Below, in pieces: positions 1 through 5,628 of a stretch of 5,628 nt of DNA. The position numbers and the translations under genes are program-made. The notes under the pieces are model-generated. The model did no database searches and had not been told where the DNA came from. It saw only the letters and a list, made by a program, of their open reading frames with translations. Position 1 is the first letter of the stretch; each line of letters opens with the position of its first letter. This DNA is from an uncultured Opitutia bacterium (GTDB taxonomy: Bacteria; Verrucomicrobiota; Verrucomicrobiia; Opitutales; UBA953), in the NCBI GenBank assembly GCA_903840235.1, contig CAIMFE010000034.1:1-5628 (forward strand), read 5' to 3'.

Positions 1-412
1 CATCGTCTTCACGATTGCAGAAGATGCCTTATCCAACGTGCCTAACTCTTTAATCTCGGGCTCATTAGCCCTCGGGGCAAGTCGCTGGCAAACTGTTTGG
101 ACGGTCGTGGTGCCGACAGCTATTTCCGGAATCCTTTCTGCAATCATGATTGGTTTCGGTCGTGCGGTTGGCGAAACGATGATTGTGGTGATGGCCACCG
201 GAAATACAGCCGTGATGCAGGCCAATCCGTTCAACGGCATGCGGACACTTTCAGCGAATATCGCGGTTGAACTGCCTGAAGCCGCTGCTGGCGAAACTCA
301 CTTCCGTGCGCTTTTCTTGGGTGCCTGTTGTTTATTCGCACTGACATTTATTGTGAATACTTTTGCTGAAACTCTTCGTCAGCGTCTGAGGGAGCGCTAT
401 AAAATGAATTAA
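1..412 (+). CDS. pstC: Phosphate ABC transporter permease PstC, C-terminal part (5' end outside window)
   Basis: This is the last 136 residues of an inner-membrane permease subunit of the PstSCAB phosphate importer; the first complete codon begins at base 2. Seen: an EAA-type cytoplasmic loop at visible residues 7-38 (EDALSNVP, then GSLALGASRWQT ending in VVVP), which in this family docks onto the ATPase. A membrane segment with GRAVGETM (about 53-60) follows, then the family-typical stretch MRTLSANIAVELPE, a last membrane helix (about 102-121) and a basic tail with RQRLRERY. The C-terminal wording resembles the long-form PstC of Pseudomonas-like bacteria, so the missing N-terminal part may carry a large extracytoplasmic insertion like that in PstA; that is inference. 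The stop is 2 bases before pstA, implying translational coupling. PstC rather than PstA is chosen because a full PstA follows directly. Confidence 0.93.
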   Translation, partial: IVFTIAEDALSNVPNSLISGSLALGASRWQTVWTVVVPTAISGILSAIMIGFGRAVGETMIVVMATGNTAVMQANPFNGMRTLSANIAVELPEAAAGETHFRALFLGACCLFALTFIVNTFAETLRQRLRERYKMN

Positions 413-414
413 AC

Positions 415-2091
415 ATGGCATCTTCATCGTCCGATAATTCTACGCCGAAAGGAGAGCCTTGGGTCTGGTTTACTAGCCTAGGACTTATCGTTGGTCTAAC
501 GATGGTCGCGGGTTTGCTTGGTTTGGTTCTGATTAATGGCTTCTCGGTATTTTGGGCTCCACAAGTTCCGACCGTAAAACTTAAAGACGGTTCTGAAATC
601 ATCGGACAATTTGTTCAGCGTCGCGTCCGTCCTAATTCACCCGCTTCCGATCCGCAATACGAGCGCCAATATCAAATCGGCCTCCGTGAATTAAATAGCA
701 CCTCATACGTTTGGGTCGATGAGCTGAATATCACTGACGAAAAATTCACCAGGGAAACACTGGGTTTAGAGCGAATGGAAAACGGTCCAGCGTTTATCAT
801 TCCTAAAACCATTGTTGATTCTACTGGAAAACAACACCCGTTTATCGTCCCTAATGCGACGGTGGATTCTGCTGGAAAATTTCACCCGATCTACACCACC
901 GCTTTTTCACTTATTCGTGCCGAGGTGGATCAAGCGACCCTAATCCGTGAGCGCGTTTTAGATATTAACCAAAATAAAATCGGTCTCGTGAATGCCGAAA
1001 TGGAGGAGACCAGGATTGCATTACGACGTGCCGAAGATCGCCAAGAGCCCACGGTTGAACTCACTGATAAACTTAAAACTTTAGACCTAAAATTTGCCGA
1101 ACTAAAAAAAGAGGCTGAAGAAATTTCAAAACTTACCGCCTTGGGTCATATTGAAGGGATTGATGCCAAAGGTCGCTCAGTGACGATTCCTTTTGCCGGT
1201 ATTGTGCGAGCTTGGGAGCCGAATCGAATGACCACCCTTGATCGCATTGGTTTAATGTTTAGTCGTATGCAGGAATTTTTATTCGATGCTCCGCGCGAGG
1301 CGAATACCGAAGGTGGTTTAATGCCTGCGATTTTCGGCACGCTCGTCATGACTGTGTTCATGAGTATGTTGGTGACGCCCGTGGGCGTGATTGCGGCAAT
1401 TTACCTAAAAGAATATGCAAAAGATGGACCCGTCTTACGCGTCGTCCGAATTTGCGTTAATAATTTAGCCGGTGTTCCTTCCATCGTCTTCGGTGTCTTT
1501 GGCCTTGGTTTCTTCGTCTATGTTCTCGGTGGTACCATCGACCAATTGTTTTTCTCGGATCAATTGAAGTATAATAACAACACTCCGGTCTTTGGTACGG
1601 GTGGCTTATTGTGGTGTTCATTGACGCTGGCCTTGATGACATTGCCCGTGGTGATTGTGGCTACGGAAGAAGCTTTATCGGCCGTACCTCGCGGTATGCG
1701 CGAAGCCTCACTCGCCGCGGGTGCTTCCAAGTGGCAGACGATTCGCGATATTTTATTACCTGCGTCGGCCCCTGGTATTTTAACCGGCGTCATTTTAGCG
1801 ATGGCTCGTGGAGCAGGGGAGGTTGCACCACTCATGATTGTCGGTGTGGTTAAACTCGCTCCTACTTTGCCAATTGATGGCTTAGCTCCTTTCTTGCACC
1901 TCGATCGTAAGTTCATGCACCTCGGTTTCCATATTTATGATTTAGGATTCCAGTCGCCTGATTCGGATGCAGCTCGCCCGATGGTTTTTGCGACAACCCT
2001 GCTCCTAATCATCTTAGTCGTCTGCTTGAATCTCGGTGCCATCACCATTCGTAATCGACTCCGTGCCCGCTTTAAGGGCGCCTCCTTCTAA
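415..2091 (+). CDS. pstA: Phosphate ABC transporter permease PstA, long form with coiled-coil insertion
   Basis: Second inner-membrane permease of the Pst phosphate importer. At 558 residues it is nearly twice a short PstA such as that of E. coli (about 296). Seen: one membrane helix at about 20-42, then roughly 260 mostly hydrophilic residues, then a normal permease core with helices near 304-330, 351-372, 396-417, 453-476 and 523-545. The EAA loop is at 418-453 (EEALSAVP, EASLAAGASKWQ, ILLP). Conserved long-PstA wording includes PREANTEGG (293-301), NNLAGVPSIVFGVFGLGFF (349-367), GAGEVAPLM (466-474) and HLDRKFMHLGFHIYDLGFQ (495-513). The insertion has beta-like DG segments (57-65, 247-266), a charged helical, probably coiled-coil stretch (about 165-243) and a 16-residue tandem repeat (127-158). 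By topology the insertion should face the periplasm. Long PstA proteins are known in Pseudomonas-type bacteria, so the form is not new. The start follows the pstC stop by 2 bases, with no Shine-Dalgarno at usual spacing. Confidence 0.95.
   Translation: MASSSSDNSTPKGEPWVWFTSLGLIVGLTMVAGLLGLVLINGFSVFWAPQVPTVKLKDGSEIIGQFVQRRVRPNSPASDPQYERQYQIGLRELNSTSYVWVDELNITDEKFTRETLGLERMENGPAFIIPKTIVDSTGKQHPFIVPNATVDSAGKFHPIYTTAFSLIRAEVDQATLIRERVLDINQNKIGLVNAEMEETRIALRRAEDRQEPTVELTDKLKTLDLKFAELKKEAEEISKLTALGHIEGIDAKGRSVTIPFAGIVRAWEPNRMTTLDRIGLMFSRMQEFLFDAPREANTEGGLMPAIFGTLVMTVFMSMLVTPVGVIAAIYLKEYAKDGPVLRVVRICVNNLAGVPSIVFGVFGLGFFVYVLGGTIDQLFFSDQLKYNNNTPVFGTGGLLWCSLTLALMTLPVVIVATEEALSAVPRGMREASLAAGASKWQTIRDILLPASAPGILTGVILAMARGAGEVAPLMIVGVVKLAPTLPIDGLAPFLHLDRKFMHLGFHIYDLGFQSPDSDAARPMVFATTLLLIILVVCLNLGAITIRNRLRARFKGASF
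793..888 (+). repeat. 48-bp tandem duplication inside pstA (two units, in frame)
   Basis: Two adjacent 48-base units, 793-840 and 841-888, encode PstA residues 127-142 (FIIPKTIVDSTGKQHP) and 143-158 (FIVPNATVDSAGKFHP). By my count 10 of 16 residues and 36 of 48 bases agree, with no gap. Because the length is an exact multiple of three the reading frame is kept. The repeat lies in the predicted extracytoplasmic insertion just before the coiled coil, so it may lengthen a beta-rich linker; its role is unknown. Confidence 0.85.
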
Positions 2092-2103
2092 TTTTATAAC
2101 GCC

Positions 2104-2907
2104 ATGAGTAATGCTCGCTTCCAAGCCCGCCCCGCCACTGATCAAACCGGTCGCCCAGACTTTATCAGTATCAAGAACTTTGGTTTTTGGTATGGTGACA
2201 AGAAGGCTCTCAAGTCCATGTCGCTTGATATACCTGAACGTCAGGTGGTTGCCTTTATTGGTCCATCGGGTTGCGGTAAATCCACGCTCTTACGTAATCT
2301 TAATCGCATGAACGATTTGGTGGATGGTATTCGTCACGAAGGAGATATCGAAATCAAAGGACAATCTATTTACGACCCAGGTCTGGAGGTCATTTCACTG
2401 CGTCGTCGCGTCGGCATGGTTTTCCAAAAATCCAATCCCTTCCCAAAGTCTATTTACGAAAACGTAGTTTTTGCACTCCGCGTAATGGGTGTAAAAAATC
2501 GTGCTGTTCTGGATGAAGCCTGTGAGACCTCGCTACGAAAAGCCGCCCTCTGGGACGAAGTTAAAGATCGTTTGAATGACAACGCCCTGGGACTTTCGGG
2601 AGGCCAGATGCAACGTCTCTGTATCGCCCGTGCCATCGCCAATCGTCCAGAAATCCTACTCATGGACGAGCCTTGCTCCGCGCTCGACCCGATTGCTACG
2701 GGTAAAATCGAAGAACTGATTCATGAACTCAAAGCACAATTCACCATCGTGATTGTAACCCACTCGATGCAGCAGGCTGCTCGCGTGTCAGATCGTACCG
2801 CCTTCTTCTACTTAGGTGAACTCATTGAGTATGACACCACCGAGAAGATTTTTATGAACCCCGGCCAAGCTCAAACCGAGGCCTACATTTCTGGTCGTTT
2901 TGGTTGA
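2104..2907 (+). CDS. pstB: Phosphate ABC transporter ATP-binding protein PstB
   Basis: Cytoplasmic ATPase that drives phosphate import through PstC/PstA. The 267 residues match the usual PstB length and the chain is intact. Seen in order: a beta strand with aromatic A-loop FWYGDKKAL (28-36), Walker A GPSGCGKST (53-61), Q-loop in the PstB-typical VFQKSNPFPKSIYENV (106-121), ABC signature LSGGQMQR followed by LCIARAIA (164-179), Walker B ILLMDEP (184-190), D-loop SALD (192-195) and the switch histidine in VTHSM (H220). The MNRMNDLV-like segment after Walker A and the C-terminal YISGRFG are also typical of PstB and separate it from other importers' ATPases. The signature has Met at position 169 where Gln is more usual (LSGGQQQR); this should not abolish activity. 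The gene starts 12 bases after pstA without a visible Shine-Dalgarno sequence. Confidence 0.97.
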   Translation: MSNARFQARPATDQTGRPDFISIKNFGFWYGDKKALKSMSLDIPERQVVAFIGPSGCGKSTLLRNLNRMNDLVDGIRHEGDIEIKGQSIYDPGLEVISLRRRVGMVFQKSNPFPKSIYENVVFALRVMGVKNRAVLDEACETSLRKAALWDEVKDRLNDNALGLSGGQMQRLCIARAIANRPEILLMDEPCSALDPIATGKIEELIHELKAQFTIVIVTHSMQQAARVSDRTAFFYLGELIEYDTTEKIFMNPGQAQTEAYISGRFG

Positions 2908-2938
2908 GTTTTAAATTAACTTATCACAAACTATTCCT

Positions 2939-3592
2939 ATGCAACGATTCTTCCACGACGAACTCCGTCAACTCCGTGATGATTTAATTCTCATGGGTGA
3001 GCGTTCTATCGATATGACACGTCTCGTCATGCAAGCGCTTGAAACGGGTGACGATAAGTTAGCGCTCCAAGTGCGTGGTATGGATGATGCCGTTGATGAT
3101 TTAGAAAAACAGGTCGATCGTGAAATCATGCGCTACCTTACGCTTTTCGGTCCCATGGGCAGTGATGTTCGTCTCTTATTAGCTGCTCGTGATATCGGAC
3201 ACGATTTAGAACGCATTGCAGATGAGGCTTCCGTGATCGCTAAACGCATTTTAGTAATTTCTCAACGTGGTGCTTTAAAAGATTTACTTCACGTACCTGA
3301 AGAAGGTCGCATTGCCGTTGAAGTTCTCCGTCTGGCCTTAGACGGTTTCGTTGAAGGCGATATCGCTAAAGCAAAACTCGTCATCACACGCGATGCCGAA
3401 ATCGATCAACTGAATCGCAAAAACTATGAAGCGCTTTTCGGTCGTTCGGGCGACACCGCCAAGGTTTCGGCCTCTAACGTTGAGCTTATCTTCATTTCTA
3501 AAGCTTTAGAACGCATCGGTGATCATAGTAAAAATATCTCCGAACAGGTTATTTTTATTCTGTCCGGCGAAGACATCCGTCACGCCCGCTAA
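2939..3592 (+). CDS. phoU: Phosphate signalling regulator PhoU
   Basis: Cytoplasmic, all-helical regulator that in known systems couples the Pst transporter to the PhoR/PhoB two-component system and limits phosphate uptake when phosphate is plentiful. The 217 residues are close to the usual length (E. coli 241). Seen: two repeated three-helix PhoU domains, each with the metal/acidic-cluster motif. The first is DIGHDLERIADEA (85-97) and the second is ALERIGDHSKNISE (189-202), followed by the typical end EDIRHAR. The first copy has IADE where IGDH/IADH-like wording is common, the second is canonical. It lies 31 bases after pstB, the usual last position in pst operons. The start MQRFFHDELRQLRDDL fits the N-terminus of the family (F-x-x-EL-x-x-L). 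The spacer in front is AT-rich and lacks a ribosome binding site. Confidence 0.96.
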   Translation: MQRFFHDELRQLRDDLILMGERSIDMTRLVMQALETGDDKLALQVRGMDDAVDDLEKQVDREIMRYLTLFGPMGSDVRLLLAARDIGHDLERIADEASVIAKRILVISQRGALKDLLHVPEEGRIAVEVLRLALDGFVEGDIAKAKLVITRDAEIDQLNRKNYEALFGRSGDTAKVSASNVELIFISKALERIGDHSKNISEQVIFILSGEDIRHAR

Positions 3593-3632
3593 GCCGGTAG
3601 TTTTCTCACTCGACCCAGCAGGTTACTTTTGC

Positions 3633-3638
3633 TAGATT
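3633..3638 (+). promoter_or_regulatory. Possible -10 element for a leaderless transcript of the PF04020 gene
   Basis: TAGATT lies at -12 to -7 relative to the A of the ATG at 3645, the spacing expected if transcription starts at the start codon. No Shine-Dalgarno is present. I see no strong -35 box (TTTTCT or similar sequences upstream are weak), so this is only a suggestion; the gene could equally be read through from phoU. Confidence 0.22.
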
Positions 3639-3644
3639 ATTTCT

Positions 3645-4094
3645 ATGCAAGTTTTCCGTCGTCTTGGCGTCTTAGTTCTCGAGTGGTTCTCTCTAGCCTT
3701 AGGCGTATTTGTCGCTGCTCATTTTGGTTTTCTGAAATACACAGACTTTTCGACTCTCGTGGTCGTTGCGATGGTGCTCGGCATTTTCAATTCATTCCTG
3801 CGTCCATTCTTACTCGCTATCTTCCTCATCGTTTCGATTCCCATCCTCATTGTTACATTAGGCCTTGGCGCGTACTTGGTGTTATTCTTTACGAATGGCG
3901 CTATCTTAGCTTTAACCGATAAGCTCATTGGTATTGATTTTGAAGTGACTCAATGGGCCTACGCTACTTTAACGATTTCAATTTGTTCATGGTTCTTTTC
4001 TTCTGCAGTGGGCATTGATCAGTTGAAGCCCCTACGTCGTGCCCAAGCTGCTAAAGAGGGGAAAGAGCCACCTAAGGACGTGATCGATATTTAG
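3645..4094 (+). CDS. Small integral membrane protein, PF04020 (phage holin family 4 / YvlD-like)
   Basis: A 149-residue hydrophobic protein with about four membrane helices (near 7-27, 35-57, 58-82 and 103-123), then a short charged cytoplasmic-looking tail (KPLRRAQAAKEGKEPPKDVIDI). The central wording LGIFNSFLRPFLL (45-57) followed by IPILIVTLGLG (65-75) is the hallmark of the PF04020 family, where the N-x-x-x-R-P and P-x-x-x-x-T-L-G motifs are conserved; here N49, R53, P54, P66 and T71-L-G73. The family is often annotated as phage holin superfamily IV, but most members are chromosomal, such as YvlD of Bacillus, and have no proven holin role. There are no phage genes nearby, so a holin call is not supported. 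The gene is 52 bases downstream of phoU, and a link to phosphate stress is conjecture from position. The start MQVFRRLG puts basic residues directly before the first helix. Confidence 0.85.
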   Translation: MQVFRRLGVLVLEWFSLALGVFVAAHFGFLKYTDFSTLVVVAMVLGIFNSFLRPFLLAIFLIVSIPILIVTLGLGAYLVLFFTNGAILALTDKLIGIDFEVTQWAYATLTISICSWFFSSAVGIDQLKPLRRAQAAKEGKEPPKDVIDI

Positions 4095-4126
4095 GTCAGG
4101 GTAGGGGGCTGTTAACTCTTTCTTGC

Positions 4127-4158
4127 CATCGGGGCTTCTTCCCATTGCTTTCCCGATG
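4127..4158 (+). other. Inverted repeat in the aminotransferase leader
   Basis: CATCGGG (4127-4133) and CCCGATG (4152-4158) are perfect 7-base inverted copies separated by 18 pyrimidine-rich bases, ending 8 bases before the aminotransferase start codon. It could be an RNA hairpin or a protein-binding site affecting expression. It has no T-run directly after it, so it does not look like an intrinsic terminator for the upstream gene. It may also be chance. Confidence 0.4.
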
Positions 4159-4166
4159 TCGCAACT

Positions 4167-5363
4167 ATGTCCAACCTAGCCTCGCTTTCTTCATGGGCCC
4201 GTAATGTCGCCCCTTCGCCAACGCTCGCTGTCGATGCCAAGGCCAAGGCCCTCAAGGCCGCTGGCAAAGACGTGGTCGGCTTCGGGGTGGGTGAGCCTGA
4301 CTTCGATACGCCACAGTTCGTCAAAGACGCTTGCGCTAAGGCTCTCGCAGATGGCCAGACTAAGTATGCGCCTACTCCAGGTATTCCTGCCCTTCGTAAA
4401 GCGATTGCTGAAGACTATACTCGTCGTGGCTTCACCGGAATTGCTGACGCCAACGTCGTCGTCAGCCCCGGCGGTAAGATGTCCTGCTACCTCGCCATCC
4501 TCGCCACCATCAGCCCAGGCGACGAAGTGGTTATCCCTGCACCTTTCTGGGTGAGTTATCCTGAGATGGTCAAACTCGCAGGTGGCGTTCCTAAATTCAT
4601 TAACGCTGAAGACGTCACGGGTTTTAAAGTCACCCCTTCACAACTCTCCGCTGCGATTACTCCGAAGACTCGCATGGTGGTTCTTAACAGCCCATCCAAT
4701 CCAACAGGTGCAGTTTACTCTCGTGCAGAATTAGAAGCCCTCGTCGCGATTTGCGTTAAGGCTAATGTTTGGATCATGTCCGATGAAATTTACGAAAACC
4801 TCGTCTACGATAACCAAACCACTTGTAGCCCAGCAACCTTTTCACCCGAAGCTGCACGTCTCACGATTACCGTTTCTGGTTATGCTAAGAGTTATTCGAT
4901 GACCGGATGGCGCTTAGGTACACTCGTTGCGAGTGACAAAGCCCTCGCCGCAGCCGTCGCTGATTTACAGAGCCAAATTTCTTCTAACGCGACTACCTTC
5001 GCTCAGTTTGGTGCTCTCGCTGTTCATCAACATCCTGACAAAGCTAAAGCCTCGCTCGCCGAAATGTGCAAAGCCTTCGACCGTCGTCGCCTCAACTTGC
5101 TCGCCGGATTGAACGCCATCCCAGGTTTAACCTGCTACCGCTCACAAGGTGCGTTTTATCTTTTCCCAAATATTAAAGCGTTCGGACTCACCTCCGCTCA
5201 ATTTGCAGATCGCTTACTCGAAGAAGAACTCATGGCCGTTGTCCCAGGTTCTGCTTTCGGCTCCGAAGGTTATATCCGTATGAGCTATGCAACGTCGGAT
5301 GAAACGATTGCTAAGGGTTTGGAGCGGCTCGCAAGATTCTGCGGTAAATTGAAACGAGCGTAG
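4167..5363 (+). CDS. PLP-dependent aspartate aminotransferase (class I, subgroup Ib)
   Basis: A 398-residue cytoplasmic aminotransferase that should interconvert aspartate and 2-oxoglutarate with oxaloacetate and glutamate. Seen: N-terminal PSPTLAVDAKAKAL (16-29), VGEPDFDTP (41-49), YAPTPGIPALR (67-77), PGGK (101-104), PFWVSYPEM (126-134), NSPSNPTGAVY (174-184) with the cofactor-contacting Asn178, SDEIYE (205-210) with Asp206 and Tyr209, the Schiff-base lysine Lys241 in GYAKSYSMTGWRLG (238-251), and the carboxylate-binding Arg371 in IRMSYATS. Length and motif order match the Thermus thermophilus-type enzyme. Lys104 aligns by eye with Lys109 of that enzyme, which recognises the distal carboxylate, favouring aspartate; family members that also use prephenate cannot be excluded. 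Hence no gene symbol (aspC, aspB or aatA are used variably). The start at 4167 keeps the whole conserved N-terminus. No Shine-Dalgarno is visible. The gene seems unrelated to the phosphate operon. Confidence 0.94.
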   Translation: MSNLASLSSWARNVAPSPTLAVDAKAKALKAAGKDVVGFGVGEPDFDTPQFVKDACAKALADGQTKYAPTPGIPALRKAIAEDYTRRGFTGIADANVVVSPGGKMSCYLAILATISPGDEVVIPAPFWVSYPEMVKLAGGVPKFINAEDVTGFKVTPSQLSAAITPKTRMVVLNSPSNPTGAVYSRAELEALVAICVKANVWIMSDEIYENLVYDNQTTCSPATFSPEAARLTITVSGYAKSYSMTGWRLGTLVASDKALAAAVADLQSQISSNATTFAQFGALAVHQHPDKAKASLAEMCKAFDRRRLNLLAGLNAIPGLTCYRSQGAFYLFPNIKAFGLTSAQFADRLLEEELMAVVPGSAFGSEGYIRMSYATSDETIAKGLERLARFCGKLKRA

Positions 5364-5365
5364 TG

Positions 5366-5397
5366 GGCACGTTGGCAAGGTGACACGTTGGCACGGG
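5366..5397 (+). repeat. Degenerate 8-bp tandem array, four units of GGCACGTT
   Basis: Reading in steps of eight from 5366 gives GGCACGTT, GGCAAGGT, GACACGTT and GGCACGGG, that is 8, 6, 7 and 6 matches to the first unit. The decamer CACGTTGGCA is present exactly twice (5368-5377 and 5384-5393), 16 bases apart. The array begins two bases after the aminotransferase stop codon. It could be a slipped-strand microsatellite or part of a dispersed intergenic repeat family. Confidence 0.65.
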
Positions 5398-5442
5398 GAG
5401 ATGCCAATAGCACTGGGATTAAAGGGATTTTCATACAGTCAA

Positions 5443-5469
5443 AATATACCTAAGGAATATAACCTAGGA
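5443..5469 (+). repeat. Tandem 14-base imperfect direct repeat
   Basis: AATATACCTAAGGA (5443-5456) and AATATAACCTAGGA (5456-5469) overlap by one base and differ only by moving one A. The second copy contains TATAAC (5458-5463), which resembles a -10 box for the gene starting at 5507, with only a poor -35 candidate upstream (CAGTCA, 16-base spacing). A duplicated operator or simple slippage are both possible. Confidence 0.5.
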
Positions 5470-5484
5470 CGAATTGGCTGACAA

Positions 5485-5500
5485 ATGACAATCATGTCAT
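5485..5500 (+). promoter_or_regulatory. Inverted repeat just before the four-helix-bundle gene
   Basis: ATGACA (5485-5490) and TGTCAT (5495-5500) are perfect inverted copies around a 4-base centre, ending 6 bases before the ATG at 5507. Size and position would suit a small operator or an RNA hairpin occluding the start codon. With only 6-base arms, chance occurrence cannot be ruled out. Confidence 0.35.
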
Positions 5501-5506
5501 TGGGCT

Positions 5507-5628
5507 ATGCCGATGAGTACATCGAAGCCTTTAGGCCAAGTTAAATCTTATCGAGATCTTGTTGTATGGCAAAAATCAAAATCGTTAGCGGTAGATATTT
5601 ATAAGCTTACACAATCGCAGCCTTTCGA
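5507..5628 (+). CDS. Four-helix-bundle protein (23S rRNA intervening-sequence type), N-terminal part, cut by window end
   Basis: Only 40 codons plus two bases lie in the window. They read MPMSTSKPLGQVKSYRDLVV, then WQKSKSLAVDIYKLTQSQPF. The pattern Y-x-D-L-x-V-W-x-K-S-x-x-L-A-x-x-I-Y-x-x-T is characteristic of the small four-helix-bundle family (TIGR02436, PF05635, S23 ribosomal protein-like), whose members are about 115-130 residues long. They were first seen encoded in intervening sequences within 23S rRNA genes but are common as free-standing chromosomal genes in Bacteroidota, PVC bacteria and uncultured lineages; their function is not established. No rRNA sequence is seen here, so this is a free-standing copy. 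Translation may begin at 5507 or at the second ATG at 5513; there is no Shine-Dalgarno to decide. The preceding spacer is rich in repeats. Confidence 0.8.
   Translation, partial: MPMSTSKPLGQVKSYRDLVVWQKSKSLAVDIYKLTQSQPF

Larger units (their letters stand above)
5364..5506. other. Repeat-rich 143-base spacer without a gene
   Basis: This stretch between the aminotransferase and the four-helix-bundle gene has no credible reading frame. Its left end is G-rich and its right part is AT-rich. It contains four kinds of short repeat: an 8-base array, a split GGGATT pair (5415-5420 and 5424-5429), a 13/14-base tandem pair and a 16-base inverted repeat. No convincing intrinsic terminator for the aminotransferase was seen. 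Confidence 0.6.

Noticed and set aside
348..602. 84-codon open frame on the - strand across the pstC/pstA junction
   Set aside because: It overlaps two well-supported genes and has low-complexity, unrecognisable translation.
1560..1916. 118-codon open frame on the - strand
   Set aside because: It lies wholly inside the conserved permease core of pstA, including the EAA loop, and its translation shows no recognisable motif; it is a shadow of the + strand gene.
2595..2620. Defective ABC signature in PstB
   Set aside because: The Gln-to-Met change gives LSGGQMQR; the essential LSGGQ is intact and all other ATPase motifs are present, so it is only a minor variant.
3593..3644. Intrinsic terminator after phoU
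   Set aside because: Only a weak 4-base AGCA/TGCT pairing is visible and there is no stable GC stem followed by a T-run.
3645..4094. Phage holin as evidence of a prophage
   Set aside because: The family name is misleading; members are mostly chromosomal, and no other phage gene (endolysin, capsid, integrase) is present.
5366..5500. CRISPR-like array
   Set aside because: The units are 8 and 14 bases, contiguous and without spacers, which does not fit CRISPR repeats.
5507..5628. Intervening sequence within a 23S rRNA gene
   Set aside because: The flanking bases are a protein-coding gene and a spacer with no rRNA-like sequence, so the four-helix-bundle gene is free-standing here.

Overview
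The window holds the distal part of a high-affinity phosphate uptake operon (end of pstC, then complete pstA, pstB and phoU), all on the + strand. It is followed by a small PF04020-type membrane protein, a complete class I aminotransferase of the aspartate aminotransferase Ib group, a 143-base repeat-rich spacer, and the first 40 codons of a four-helix-bundle (23S rRNA intervening-sequence-type) protein that runs off the right edge. There are no genes on the - strand that I can support, and no rRNA, tRNA, CRISPR array or insertion sequence.

Organism: base composition is near 50% GC by eye. None of the six start codons in the window has a recognisable Shine-Dalgarno motif. A long-form Pst permease pair, an Ib aminotransferase and a four-helix-bundle gene together would fit a PVC-group Gram-negative bacterium, with Verrucomicrobiota (Opitutae-like) as my best guess. 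This is a low-confidence inference, because the long Pst permeases also occur in gammaproteobacteria such as Pseudomonas.

Layout: pstC ends 2 bases before pstA, pstA ends 12 bases before pstB, and pstB ends 31 bases before phoU, so the four are very probably one transcript. PstC and PstA form the inner-membrane channel, PstB supplies ATP hydrolysis, and PhoU links transporter state to the Pho regulon. The substrate-binding protein PstS and the PhoR/PhoB pair are not in the window and could lie upstream. The PF04020 gene starts 52 bases after phoU and may be read through or have its own leaderless promoter. The aminotransferase follows after 72 bases containing an inverted repeat, and looks like an independent metabolic gene.

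Most of the window is ordinary conserved metabolism and transport. The points worth a second look are the large extracytoplasmic insertion in PstA with a coiled coil and an in-frame 48-bp tandem duplication, the uniform lack of ribosome binding sites, and the dense small repeats in front of the four-helix-bundle gene. I see no convincing new biological system here.
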